This document shows positions 17,437-25,736 of a stretch of DNA of 64,000 bases, one piece after another. Source of the stretch: Rossellomorea aquimaris (lineage in GTDB: Bacteria > Bacillota > Bacilli > Bacillales > Bacillaceae_B); the NCBI RefSeq assembly GCF_003315075.1, contig NZ_QNRJ01000011.1, positions 44,956 to 108,955 of the forward strand, read 5' to 3'. A model generated the notes under the pieces. That model saw only the letters and a list, made by a program, of their open reading frames with translations. It was not told the origin of the DNA and made no database searches. Each line of letters opens with the position of its first letter. Position 1 is the stretch's first letter. The translations under genes and the position numbers were made by a program.

Positions 17437-17531
17437 TGGACCATAAACATTGAAAACCGGTTCATAAATCCTGATTCCGGTTCATAAATCCTGAATCCGG
17501 ATCAAATGTGGCTAAAACGGGATCATAACTG
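17437..17531. repeat. Phased short repeat array A (CATAAA core, 20-21 bp period)
   Basis: Five units with the core CCGGTTCATAAATC or close variants. The CATAAA position recurs at 17442, 17463, 17483, 17503 (as CAAATG) and 17524 (as CATAAC), giving steps of 21, 20, 20 and 21 bp. It is non-coding in any continuous frame because of the 20 bp steps. Arrays with other core words but the same spacing lie at 26749 and 46818. Confidence 0.7.
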
Positions 17532-17709
17532 TACTCGAACGACCTCCATACTTCTTGCCGCATACTCATACATCCCTCAAAGTCCGCTATTTTAAAAAAA
17601 GAGCCATTTCATACATGAAACTTGGGGTTTTTATGAGAGAAGGAAGAAATATAAGCAATCGATGCGACCTTGCAGAGCGACTGATTCTATAAAAAATAGG
17701 GAGAACATT

Positions 17710-18300
17710 ATGAAAACCCAATTTGATATAAAGGAACTCCTGGCTACGATTCAATCCAATGACAGAACCATCTTAGGAATAGACGGCTTAAGCCGTTCTG
17801 GAAAAACAACGTTCGTGGAACAACTGAGGGATAGCCTGAAAAAAGAAAAGATCTATCACCATATCTTTCATATCGATGACCACATCGTTGAACGCAGTCA
17901 ACGGTATCATACTGGATTTGAAGAGTGGTATGAATATTTTCACCTGCAATGGGACGTTCGTTGGTTAAGAGAAAACTTTTTTAGAAAGCTGAAACAGGAC
18001 AAGGAAATCACCCTTCCGTATTATGATCCAGATACGGATACCCGAGATTGTAGAACGATTACGCTTCCTGAGTCGGGTCTCATCATCGTGGAGGGTGTCT
18101 TTCTCCAAAGGAAGGAATGGGCAGACTTCTATCACCAACTCATCTTTTTGGATTGCCCCCGGGAAAAGAGGTTTATGCGGGAAGCAGAGACTGCTAAACA
18201 GAACCGGGACAAGTTTGCAAAGAGATATTGGAAGGCTGAAGATTATTATATGAATACCTTTCGTCCATGGGAAAGTGCTGATATTGTTTTGGAGACTTGA
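17710..18300 (+). CDS. P-loop kinase, uridine kinase-like
   Basis: A 196-residue protein with an early P-loop GIDGLSRSGKTTF (about residues 24-36), a following acidic HIDDHIVE and a late IIVEGVFLQRKEW with LID-like arginines, as in the uridine kinase/phosphoribulokinase-like group. It should phosphorylate a small molecule, but the acceptor cannot be inferred. ATG 17710 follows AGGGAG; the frame continues upstream without a better start. It is single-standing after 340 bp of repeat-containing intergenic DNA. Confidence 0.7.
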   Translation: MKTQFDIKELLATIQSNDRTILGIDGLSRSGKTTFVEQLRDSLKKEKIYHHIFHIDDHIVERSQRYHTGFEEWYEYFHLQWDVRWLRENFFRKLKQDKEITLPYYDPDTDTRDCRTITLPESGLIIVEGVFLQRKEWADFYHQLIFLDCPREKRFMREAETAKQNRDKFAKRYWKAEDYYMNTFRPWESADIVLET

Positions 18301-18315
18301 TAGCGATTGGATAGC

Positions 18316-18450
18316 TTAACCAATAAGCATGCCTATCATGAAAAGCAGTGCCTCATACCAGGTAAAAATAAAACCGGGAACCAGTATCACGATTTTCCAG
18401 TTTTTATAAAAACAACGATTGAGTTCTTTTTTCTTTTTTGAAATAATTGG
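18316..18450 (-). pseudogene. Possible remnant of a small membrane protein
   Basis: On the minus strand an open stretch without an ATG reads NRCFYKNWKIVILVPG, then an aromatic hydrophobic segment ending in MLIG-stop (TAA at 18316-18318). It resembles the end of a membrane protein, but no start or ribosome site is visible, so it is either a decayed gene or chance. Confidence 0.22.
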
Positions 18451-18479
18451 TAGTAATAAGAAAGAGGAGGAGAAGTTTC

Positions 18480-18920
18480 TTGATTCCAAATAATCAACCT
18501 ACACAAACTATTTATTCACCACCCAAACACATCATCTCAGCAGCGACCATCGTACAGAATGAAAAAGGGGAAATCCTGTTAATCAAAGGACCCCGAAGAG
18601 GATGGGAAATGCCGGGAGGACAAGTGGAAGAAGGCGAGTCACTGAAGGAAGCGGCCATCCGGGAAACGAAGGAAGAAAGTGGGATCGATATTGAAATAGT
18701 CAAATTTTGCGGGGTGTTTCAGAATGTAAGCCGTTCGATCTGTAACACACTGTTTTTAGCCAGGCCGGTCGGAGGGAAACCGACAACTTCTTCGGAAAGT
18801 CTTGAAGTCGCGTTCTTTCCGGTTGAGGAGGCCTTGGATATGGTCAATTGGAAGAACTTCAGGGAGAGAATCGAATACTGTTTGGATGAAACGAAACACC
18901 CGTTTTATATCGATTTTTGA
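18480..18920 (+). CDS. Nudix hydrolase
   Basis: A 146-residue protein with a complete Nudix box: G-Q-V-E-E-G at its start, then REtKEESGI, matching GX5EX7REUXEEXGU (about residues 52-74). These enzymes hydrolyse nucleoside diphosphates linked to another group. The best start is TTG 18480, seven bases after AGGAGGAG; the frame upstream of it contains no ribosome site. Substrate specificity is not predictable. It is preceded by a 180 bp gap and followed by a small membrane protein gene. Confidence 0.8.
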   Translation: MIPNNQPTQTIYSPPKHIISAATIVQNEKGEILLIKGPRRGWEMPGGQVEEGESLKEAAIRETKEESGIDIEIVKFCGVFQNVSRSICNTLFLARPVGGKPTTSSESLEVAFFPVEEALDMVNWKNFRERIEYCLDETKHPFYIDF

Positions 18921-19000
18921 TGCGGGGAAGCACCATCCAATTGATATCGAAATAAGAGATAAATTCAATGTGCCTTCATACTCTGTATAAGGGGTGATGA

Positions 19001-19186
19001 ATGATGTGGTGGTTTGTGATCTTGATTACAGGCACGTTATTATTCGCGTTACTCATTGATATCAGGCGTAAGAAGAGAGGGAATGACCGGCATGTGCAGG
19101 GAATCCATCCTGATGCTAAACCGGGTGAAGATCGGAATTACACGATGGGAGGCGGTCGTGACTCCGGTGGCGGTACGGGAAATTGA
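19001..19186 (+). CDS. Small membrane protein with glycine-rich tail
   Basis: 61 residues from ATG 19001 (a second ATG is directly next to it), after AAGGGGTGA. One transmembrane segment (WWFVILITGTLLFALLI) is followed by a basic stop-transfer RRKKRG and a hydrophilic tail ending in GGGRDSGGGTGN. I do not recognise a family, though such short proteins are common in Bacillaceae. A hairpin terminator directly follows its stop, which supports it being a transcribed gene. Confidence 0.6.
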   Translation: MMWWFVILITGTLLFALLIDIRRKKRGNDRHVQGIHPDAKPGEDRNYTMGGGRDSGGGTGN

Positions 19187-19193
19187 TTTGAAG

Positions 19194-19222
19194 AGCTCAG
19201 AAATTCTTTTCTGGGCTTTTTT
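19194..19222 (+). terminator. Hairpin terminator
   Basis: AGCTCAGAAA pairs with TTTCTGGGCT (one G-U pair), followed by TTTTTT, eight bases after the stop of the small membrane protein. Confidence 0.75.
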
Positions 19223-19311
19223 CTTCTGGCAGTTTGCGAAGATGGATTTATGATGGTGAAAGCTTGGCGTGTAGTGTCAAATTCATTAAATGAGAGGAAG
19301 GAAGTTGCACA

Positions 19312-19575
19312 TTGTCTTCTAATAGGAAAGATCTCGAGTTGGTAGGTTATGATGATATCACAGAACGATCAAAGGGTTGTAAGTTCTCTAACTGCGCACA
19401 TGTTCACGAAGCGGACTGTGCCGTCCAGAAAGCCATTGCGGATGGCAATCTTTCTGAGGAACGATTTCATTCCTTTTATCGGGAGAAAAAGGAAGCAGAG
19501 TATGTCTCTGTGCAGAAGAATAAGACCAAGGCGGTTGATTATATGAAACAAAGGAAACTTTTTCGAAAACCATAG
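19312..19575 (+). pseudogene. Free-standing fragment of the RsgA C-terminal zinc domain
   Basis: 87 residues from TTG 19312 after GAGGAAGGAAG. CKFSNCAHVHEADCAV is the Cys/His zinc knuckle found near the C-terminus of the ribosome-assembly GTPase RsgA, and the rest (helical, basic, ending RKLFRKP) also matches that end. The OB-fold and GTPase domains are absent: upstream DNA holds the terminator of another gene. It is either a decayed paralogue or a small RNA-binding protein derived from one. The TTG and good ribosome site make expression possible. Confidence 0.6.
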
Positions 19576-19774
19576 ATTGTCTATTGAAAAAAATTCCATT
19601 ATACTTCAAAGTGAGAGGTGTAGACGAAAGGGGACTTCAATCAGACATGTGGACAATCTTGTAATGATGAACGAGATTAATAGACAATGATCCTATCACT
19701 TGATGGGAGAAGTGTGTCTGTTTAACCATCATATACAAGGAGCACCTGGTGTGATTGAATACCCGACACCCGGA

Positions 19775-19801
19775 GTGGATACCTTTGTATCCGCTTTTTT
19801 T
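19775..19801 (+). terminator. Hairpin terminator
   Basis: GGATAC and GTATCC form a short stem followed by GCTTTTTTTT. The 290 bp between the RsgA fragment and the next gene hold nothing else that I can identify. Confidence 0.5.
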
Positions 19802-19867
19802 GTACCGGGATAGATACATCTCTTAGTGACACCATTTAGTTTCCTTTCAAAATAGGAGGAAGATGAA

Positions 19868-20647
19868 ATGACCAATCTAAAAGGAAAAGTGGCGATCGTG
19901 ACAGGAGCGAGTCGCTCAAAAGGGATAGGGGCAGCGATTTGCCGTTCGCTTGCTGATGCCGGGGCTGATATATTTCTTACCCATTGGACCTCTTTTGATG
20001 AGGCGAGTGGGAATGGAGTAGAGAATGAGTTTCCGGATGCCTTATGTGAAGAATTAAAACAAATGGGCGTACGGGCCTTTCATATGGAGGTTGACCTGAG
20101 CGAAGACGGATCGCCTCGTCGAATAATGGAGCGGGTGGAGGAAACTCTGGGAACACCAAGTATACTAGTGAACAATGCCACATTCGAATCACCGGCTAAT
20201 TTCCGGACGTTGAATAAAGACATTCTGGATAAGCATTATCAAGTGAACAATAGCGGTACCCTCATGCTGACGATGGAGTTTGCGAAGAGATATGAAGTAG
20301 CGTTTCCTGAAAGAAAAGACGGGCGGATCATCAACATGGTTTCAAAGGGGCCGGATCCCAATAACCTTGCCTATATCGCATCAAAGGGAATGTTGATCGC
20401 CATCACGGAGCCATTATCCGTTGGCCTCGCACCGATCGGCATCACCGTCAATTCCATTGATCCCGGTCCGACCGACTCAGGGTGGATCAATGAGGAGTTA
20501 AGGGACCAATTACTTCCGATGTTTCCAATGGGACGTTTAGGTGAACCCGAGGATGCAGCGAAGTTAATCCGATTTTTAGCAAGCGATGACTCAGGATGGA
20601 TCACCGGGCAGCTGATCAAATCAGAGGGTGGTTTTTTGGGTAAATAA
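19868..20647 (+). CDS. SDR-family oxidoreductase
   Basis: A 259-residue classical short-chain dehydrogenase/reductase. The NAD(P) motif is TGASRSKGIGAAIC (TGxxxGxG with an insertion), followed by the NNAT loop and the catalytic Tyr-Lys pair in YIASKG; the serine of the usual triad is probably in NMVSKG. The C-terminal SEGGF is the typical end strand. The substrate is unknown; closest relatives are annotated as 3-oxoacyl-ACP reductase-like. ATG 19868 follows AGGAGGAAG. A GGGACGGACC palindrome terminates the gene. Confidence 0.82.
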   Translation: MTNLKGKVAIVTGASRSKGIGAAICRSLADAGADIFLTHWTSFDEASGNGVENEFPDALCEELKQMGVRAFHMEVDLSEDGSPRRIMERVEETLGTPSILVNNATFESPANFRTLNKDILDKHYQVNNSGTLMLTMEFAKRYEVAFPERKDGRIINMVSKGPDPNNLAYIASKGMLIAITEPLSVGLAPIGITVNSIDPGPTDSGWINEELRDQLLPMFPMGRLGEPEDAAKLIRFLASDDSGWITGQLIKSEGGFLGK

Positions 20648-20650
20648 TTA

Positions 20651-20690
20651 AGAGGGACGGACCTCCAGCTAAGCGGAGGTCCGTCCCTCT
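20651..20690. repeat. GGGACGGACCT palindrome after the SDR gene
   Basis: AGAGGGACGGACCTCC pairs perfectly with GGAGGTCCGTCCCTCT (16 bp stem, 8-base loop), three bases after the SDR stop codon. It is followed by TTATTGG, so only a weak T tract. Confidence 0.9.
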
Positions 20691-20736
20691 TATTGGTAAA
20701 AAATCCCTTGACATCCACATCATGAACGGAGTACTA

Positions 20737-20756
20737 TTTAATTAAACACTGGTCAA
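20737..20756 (+). promoter_or_regulatory. Operator candidate upstream of the tetR gene
   Basis: TTTAATTAAACACTGGTCAA. Its near-identical inverted copy (19 of 20 bases) lies at 21362-21381 before the next gene, so it is very likely the binding site of the regulator encoded between them. Position overlaps the expected promoter region. Confidence 0.75.
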
Positions 20757-20775
20757 TAAAAAGGATGAGTAATGT

Positions 20776-21345
20776 ATGTCACCGAGAAAAGCAGTAGCAC
20801 AGGAGTTAACGAAGGAAATGGTGATGGCGGCGGCACGGGAGCTTTTTCGGAAGAAGGGCTATCAGCAGGTGTCCATGAGGCAGATTGCGTCTGAGCTTGG
20901 GTACAGTCACGGCTCCATCTACTACCATTTCAAAAATAAAGCAGAATTGTTCTATGCCATGATCGAAACGGATTTTAAGCTGTTGGATCAGTGGCTGGAT
21001 GAAGTGATGGATCAGGATGTGGATAACATAGGGAAATTGAGGGGGATTCTTCTCGCCTTCATTCAATTCGGCCTGAGTCATAAAAGCCAGTATGAAATGA
21101 TGTTTCTGCTTGAGGATGAGGAAGTCAAGAGCTACGTGAACAAGGGACCCAACGAATCCTATGAAAAATTTGCTCAAGCGCTTATCCAGCTAAGCAACAA
21201 AGAGATCACGATCCAGCAGACATGGTCAATATTCCTGGCACTACACGGGTTTGTCAGTCATTACTGCCGTTGTGATGAAACTTACGCGGAAGTTGAGAAC
21301 CTTGCACAATCGCACGTGAATTTTATCCTGAAATCAATAGGATAA
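20776..21345 (+). CDS. TetR-family transcriptional repressor
   Basis: A 189-residue regulator. The N-terminal helix-turn-helix shows the TetR pattern: AARELFRKKGYQQVSMRQIA, then GYSHGSIYYHFKNKAELF (residues about 15-60); the C-terminal ligand-binding half is helical and has no motif I recognise. ATG 20776 follows AAGGATGAG. It should repress itself and the next gene, because both have the same 20 bp operator (20737-20756 and 21362-21381). The inducer is unknown; the adjoining target is an NAD(P)-binding reductase/epimerase, suggesting response to a reactive or toxic small molecule. Confidence 0.85.
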   Translation: MSPRKAVAQELTKEMVMAAARELFRKKGYQQVSMRQIASELGYSHGSIYYHFKNKAELFYAMIETDFKLLDQWLDEVMDQDVDNIGKLRGILLAFIQFGLSHKSQYEMMFLLEDEEVKSYVNKGPNESYEKFAQALIQLSNKEITIQQTWSIFLALHGFVSHYCRCDETYAEVENLAQSHVNFILKSIG

Positions 21346-21361
21346 AATTTTTTGGGAGTAT

Positions 21362-21381
21362 TTGACCAGTGGTTAATTAAA
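21362..21381 (-). promoter_or_regulatory. Operator candidate upstream of the TetR target gene
   Basis: The reverse complement is TTTAATTAACCACTGGTCAA, differing at one base from the site at 20737. The inner 15 bases TTGACCAGTGGTTAA are palindromic except for one pair. It overlaps the region directly before the ribosome site of the next gene, so binding would also block transcription from a promoter here. Confidence 0.75.
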
Positions 21382-21393
21382 GGGGGACTTTTA

Positions 21394-22326
21394 ATGGAAA
21401 AGGCAATGGTGGTAGGTGCTTCTGGAGGAATGGGGTATGCTCTTGTCATGGAGTTGGTTAGCCGGGGGATAGAGGTCGTTGCATTTGCAAGAGGGAAAGA
21501 GAAGTTGGACGGTTTATTTGGCGATAAGGAACTTGTAAAGATCCATACTGGGGACGCAGAAAATAAAGACCAGCTTATTCATGCTGCGAAGGGTAGTGAA
21601 ATCATATTTCATGCTTTAAACATTCCGTATGAAGAGTGGAAGCATAAATTAAGTACGATTACAGGAAACATCATCCTTGCAGCGGAACAAAACAACGCAA
21701 GGTTGGCCGTGGTAGACAATATCTATGCCTACGGAAAAAGTGGCGGTACATTTCTGACCGAAGATAGAGAAAAACATCCTCATACACGAAAAGGCAAACT
21801 GCGCTTAGAAATGGACCGCATGATCAAGCAATCTTCTGTTCCGGCACTTATCTGCCATTTTCCCGACTTTTATGGACCGAATGCTACCAACACCTATATC
21901 CACTTCACATTAGAACAGCTTTTGAAAAAGAAAAAAGCGGGATTTGTCGGTCCGAAGAATGTTGTACGTGAATTCATGTATACCAGGGATGGGGCGAAAG
22001 CGATGGTCGACTTGGCCAGTCTTGATGAAGCATACGGCCAAAATTGGAATATACCTGCCGTCGCACCGATAACCGGGAACGAAGTAGAGCAGATCCTAAA
22101 AAGGCAGCTGGGAGAAGAAAAGGGGCTGTACTCCATTTCAAAAACGATGTTTGCCGTATTCTCCCTTTTTGCAGGGAAGGGGATGCGTGAGGCGTTGGAG
22201 ATGCAGTATATTAACTCGGAACCTACCATTCTCTCTGGAGAAAAGGTGGATGGATTGTTGGGCAAGCGGCAGCACACATCCTATGAACAGGGGATAGCAG
22301 AAACCGTTGCATTTTTGAGAGGGTAA
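21394..22326 (+). CDS. NAD(P)-dependent epimerase/reductase (atypical SDR)
   Basis: A 310-residue extended or atypical SDR protein. VVGASGGMGYALV at residues 5-17 is the dinucleotide-binding loop, followed by DNIYAYGKSGG, which holds a possible catalytic Tyr but lacks the classical YxxxK. Later FPDFYGPNATNTY and TRDGAKAMVDLA match the NAD-dependent epimerase/dehydratase group. ATG 21394 follows AGGGGGAC; the longer reading to 21352 would run through the operator, which is unlikely. It is the predicted target of the TetR repressor 50 bp upstream. Confidence 0.75.
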   Translation: MEKAMVVGASGGMGYALVMELVSRGIEVVAFARGKEKLDGLFGDKELVKIHTGDAENKDQLIHAAKGSEIIFHALNIPYEEWKHKLSTITGNIILAAEQNNARLAVVDNIYAYGKSGGTFLTEDREKHPHTRKGKLRLEMDRMIKQSSVPALICHFPDFYGPNATNTYIHFTLEQLLKKKKAGFVGPKNVVREFMYTRDGAKAMVDLASLDEAYGQNWNIPAVAPITGNEVEQILKRQLGEEKGLYSISKTMFAVFSLFAGKGMREALEMQYINSEPTILSGEKVDGLLGKRQHTSYEQGIAETVAFLRG

Positions 22327-22414
22327 TGGGACCCGGGGCCACCGCTCTGCCTATTTACAAAAATATAAAAAAGTGAGATAATAAAGAAAATTTTTGGGGA
22401 GGGAAAGTAAGTTT

Positions 22415-22435
22415 ATGGAACCAACTAATTGCTAA
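22415..22435 (+). CDS. Possible leader peptide of the ABC-F gene
   Basis: ATG GAA CCA ACT AAT TGC TAA encodes a six-residue peptide, preceded by GGGGAGGG. Such minute ORFs often sit in front of ABC-F ribosome-protection genes, where a stalled ribosome controls downstream termination. The AAAGTAAGTT just before the ATG (22404-22413) can pair with AACTTACTTT at 22545-22554, which could hide this start. Supported only by position and sequence pattern. Confidence 0.4.
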   Translation: MEPTNC

Positions 22436-22687
22436 TTAATTAATTTATTTTTAAATTAATACGGATTTTGTAATGAGCGTGAAAGTGCCTACGGAGATAG
22501 GTCTATTTGTTATGCTCTTTATGGAATCAGGGCAATTAGAAGGTAACTTACTTTACTGATATCGGGATGATTATCATTCATAAAGAATCCAGTCCTGTCT
22601 GGATCCTATTTGGCAGTGGAATGCTTTTTTAGGCATGCGCCTGCTGCTTAGGCACTTTATGAAAATAATTATACATTGATGATACTG

Positions 22688-22724
22688 GACCGTAAGAAGA
22701 GAGCCTCTTCTTACGGTCTTTTTT
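22688..22724 (+). terminator. Strong terminator in the leader of the ABC-F gene
   Basis: GACCGTAAGAAGAG (22688-22701) pairs perfectly with CTCTTCTTACGGTC (22705-22718) across a three-base loop, followed by TTTTTT. It ends 87 bp before the ABC-F start and 360 bp after the TetR-target gene, so it most likely serves as an attenuator of the ABC-F gene, though it could simply end the upstream transcript. Confidence 0.75.
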
Positions 22725-22810
22725 ATTTCACAAATGAATAGAAGTGAAGGTCTTTCTTATCGCCATCCATAAAAGTGTAACGTCAAATATGGATGAAAGA
22801 AGGAACGCGT

Positions 22811-24737
22811 ATGTTGGAACTAAAATTGAATGGGATAAAAAAATATATGGAAGCGACGCTGGTCGTGGAGGATGTATCACTGGAAGTGTATGAGGGGGAT
22901 AAGGTTGGAATCGTCGGGACAAATGGAAGCGGGAAGAGCACCATTTTGAAGCTGATTGCAGGCATCGAGCCGATGAATTACTATCCTGGTTACCCTCAGA
23001 CATCGAGTTATGGATATGACGAAGGCCACATTCATATGTCGAGGGGAGCGACCACAGCCTATCTGGAACAGTCTCCTGCTTATCCGAAAGGGTTGAAAGT
23101 CATCGATGTGCTCAATTTGGCGTTTGAGGAGGTGGACGGAATTGAGCAGGAAATGCGTGAGTTGGAAGAGCAGATGAGGGTATTGCAGGGAATGGAGCTA
23201 GAGAAAGCCCTGAATAAATACAGCGATCTGACTCAATTATTTGAAGTGAAGGGCGGATATGAAAGGGACGAGAAAGTAAGCAAGGTGTGCACAGGACTAA
23301 AGCTTTCGGAGAGTTTTTTGAAAAGGGACTTTGATTTATTGAGCGGTGGGGAGAAGACAACCGTTGTCCTTGGGAAGCTGTTGATTCATCGACCCGATAT
23401 CCTTCTATTGGATGAGCCGACCAATCATCTTGATATGGAATCGATTGAATGGCTGGAGGGCTATCTGAAGAACTACAAGGGAATGGTTATCATTGTATCC
23501 CACGACCGCTATTTTCTGGATAACGTCGTGACAAAGATCATGGAAATCGAGGATAAGAGGTCGATTTCGTATAAAGGCAATTATTCTTCCTTCATTCATC
23601 AAAAAGAAGAGAATATGCGCATTCAATTCGAGCATTTCAGAGAACAACAAAAGAAGATCAATCGCATGGAAAAGACCGTGTTGAATCTGCGTGACTGGGC
23701 GATGCGGGCTGACAATACCAAGTTCTTTAAAAGAGCTGCGAGCGTTCAAAAAAAGCTGGATAAGATGGATCACATTGATAAGCCAGTTTTTGAAAGAAGG
23801 AATATGAGGCTTGATGTGAGAGCTGCAGAGAGATCTGGAAATGAAACCATCAAGGCGGCGGGGCTTTCTAAACGCTATGGGAATAAAAGGATTTTTGACA
23901 ACACGGATGCCATGATTCATTTTGGTGAAAGAGTAGGCCCTGCTGGGTCCGAATGGAAGCGGGAAAACCACTTTCTTAAAAATGCTTGTAGGGGAAGAGC
24001 GGCAGGATGAAGGTGAGTTAAAATTCGGTGCGAATGTAAAGGCGGCCTATTTGCCACAAATTATTGCTTTTAATAATGAGGAAGTCACGGTTCTGGACTG
24101 CTTCCGGGAGGATATCTCCATAGTTGAAGGAAAGGCTCGGGAATACCTGGCGAAATTTATGTTTTACAAAGGCAGTGTATTCAAGAAAATAAAGCATCTC
24201 TCAGGTGGGGAAAGAATCAGGTTAAAGCTTGCCATGCTGTTATTTCAGGATATCAATTTACTGATACTCGATGAGCCGACGAATCATCTGGATATTGATT
24301 CAATCGAAACCCTTGAGGAAGCCCTCGAAGACTTCGATGGTACGATTTTCTTCATTTCCCACGATCGCTATTTTATCAACCGGATGGCAGAGAGGATCAT
24401 TGCTGTAGAGGACTATTCCCTGAGAAGCTATCATGGGAATTACGATGAGTATAAGCGTGAAAAAGAGAAGAAGCAGAGCCTGAAGGAGAGGGAGGAGTCT
24501 ATTGATGTAAGGGTTGAGAAACCAGTACAAAAACCTGGAAGTATAAAGGAGGAAGTAATACAGGCCAAAGTTTTAAAAAGAATTGAAAGACTGGAAAACA
24601 TGATAAGAGAAATTGATCTAGCCATGGAGACAGGTCATATTGAATATGATGAGCTGAATCCACTGTATGACAGAAAGCTGGATGCCGTTAAAGAATTGGA
24701 TGCTGAGATGGAACTGTGGCTTCGATCTAGTGAGTGA
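22811..24737 (+). pseudogene. ABC-F ATPase, ribosome-associated, interrupted by a one-base frameshift
   Basis: Two ABC cassettes on one chain and no membrane segment: first Walker [13 protein letters not shown] with LSGGEKT and [10 protein letters not shown], then a linker rich in charge, a second Walker A, LSGGERIRLKLA and [10 protein letters not shown], and a C-terminal coiled coil. ABC-F proteins bind the ribosomal E site and rescue translation or protect against antibiotics. The frame breaks inside the second Walker A: GTAGGCCC at 23933-23940 has one G too many. Removing it restores [17 protein letters not shown] and a 641-residue protein. The defect is either a true null mutation or a sequencing error. 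ATG 22811 has AGAAGGAA upstream. Confidence 0.85.
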
Positions 24738-24744
24738 TATTTAT

Positions 24745-24789
24745 GAGGGACGGACCTTTGCTTCGTGTGGAAGCGGAGGTCCGTCCCTC
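24745..24789. repeat. GGGACGGACCT palindrome between convergent genes
   Basis: GAGGGACGGACCT and AGGTCCGTCCCTC frame a less symmetric 19-base centre. It separates the ABC-F gene from the convergent LysR gene, whose stop lies five bases beyond, so it can terminate both. Confidence 0.88.
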
Positions 24790-24793
24790 TCTA

Positions 24794-25633
24794 TTATGAA
24801 GGAGTCGCGATCAACTGGACCAACTCTCTCACAATTGATCCCGCCTCTCCATTTTCAGGGTACACCGAATAAAATGGCCGGTTGATGACATAAGGGTCAA
24901 TGGGGACGAGCATTCCTTGAAGCACTTCTTCTTTGACCAAGGAACTTGATAGAAATGCGATGCCGAGCCCCCTTACTGCGAGTTGTTTGATTAAGTAATG
25001 ACTGCTGGCTTCAAGGATTTCTTTCGGCACGATTCGTTCGGATCTCAGAAAATCATCGGCATATTCTCTCGTCCCTGATCCGATTTCCCTGAGGATGAGG
25101 GGAGAAGAGTGAAGGTTCATGCGGCTGCTGGCGAAGAAACGCAGTTCGTCATGGCTGATCACTTCCAGTTGAAAGGGCTCCAGTCCCCTTGTTCCTTCCA
25201 CAAGGGCAAGGTCGAGATCTTTGTGATTCAGTGCCTCTACAATGGTTTCATGATTGTGGGTCATCAGCTGAAGGCGGACGTGTGGATAGAGGAACTTTAT
25301 TTTTTTGACAAAGTCGGGAAGAAGTACGTCACTGACGGTGTGAGTGGCCCCGATCCTTAAGAGGATTTCCTCAGTCTTCTGTGTGACCTGTTCCATCGTC
25401 CTCCACAGTTCCAACATCTTCTTTCCTTGTTCAAACACTTGAATCCCCGCAGGTGTTAATTGAAAAGCCTGATTGGCAGAAGAACGGTAGATGAGTTCTA
25501 TTCCTAAGGATTGTTCCAATTTCTTTATGTGGACACTGACGGTCGGTTGAGACAGATTCAGGAATTCACTTGTTTTCGTAAAATGCTGAAGCTGGGCGAG
25601 AGTGACAAAAGTACGAATCCAGTCCAGTTGCAT
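24794..25633 (-). CDS. LysR-family transcriptional regulator
   Basis: A 279-residue regulator. The N-terminal winged helix is LysR-type (FVTLAQLQHFTKTSEFLNLS, then QPTVSVHIKKLEQSLG), and the rest is the periplasmic-binding-protein-like co-inducer domain (LRIGATHTVSDVLLP; LALVEGTRGLE). It is divergent from a TSUP-type anion exporter gene 100 bp away, and LysR proteins usually activate the divergent neighbour. A link to sulfur oxyanion stress is plausible, as in CysL-like pairs, but the effector is not shown by the sequence. Confidence 0.85.
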   Translation of the reverse strand: MQLDWIRTFVTLAQLQHFTKTSEFLNLSQPTVSVHIKKLEQSLGIELIYRSSANQAFQLTPAGIQVFEQGKKMLELWRTMEQVTQKTEEILLRIGATHTVSDVLLPDFVKKIKFLYPHVRLQLMTHNHETIVEALNHKDLDLALVEGTRGLEPFQLEVISHDELRFFASSRMNLHSSPLILREIGSGTREYADDFLRSERIVPKEILEASSHYLIKQLAVRGLGIAFLSSSLVKEEVLQGMLVPIDPYVINRPFYSVYPENGEAGSIVRELVQLIATPS

Positions 25634-25736
25634 AGAGACCCTCCATTACAAATAGTAATCGCCTACATTATCTTTATTCATTTCTATTATAGCTTAAGGA
25701 AAGGTATAATGTTAGACGAAGGAAGTGACCAACAAG

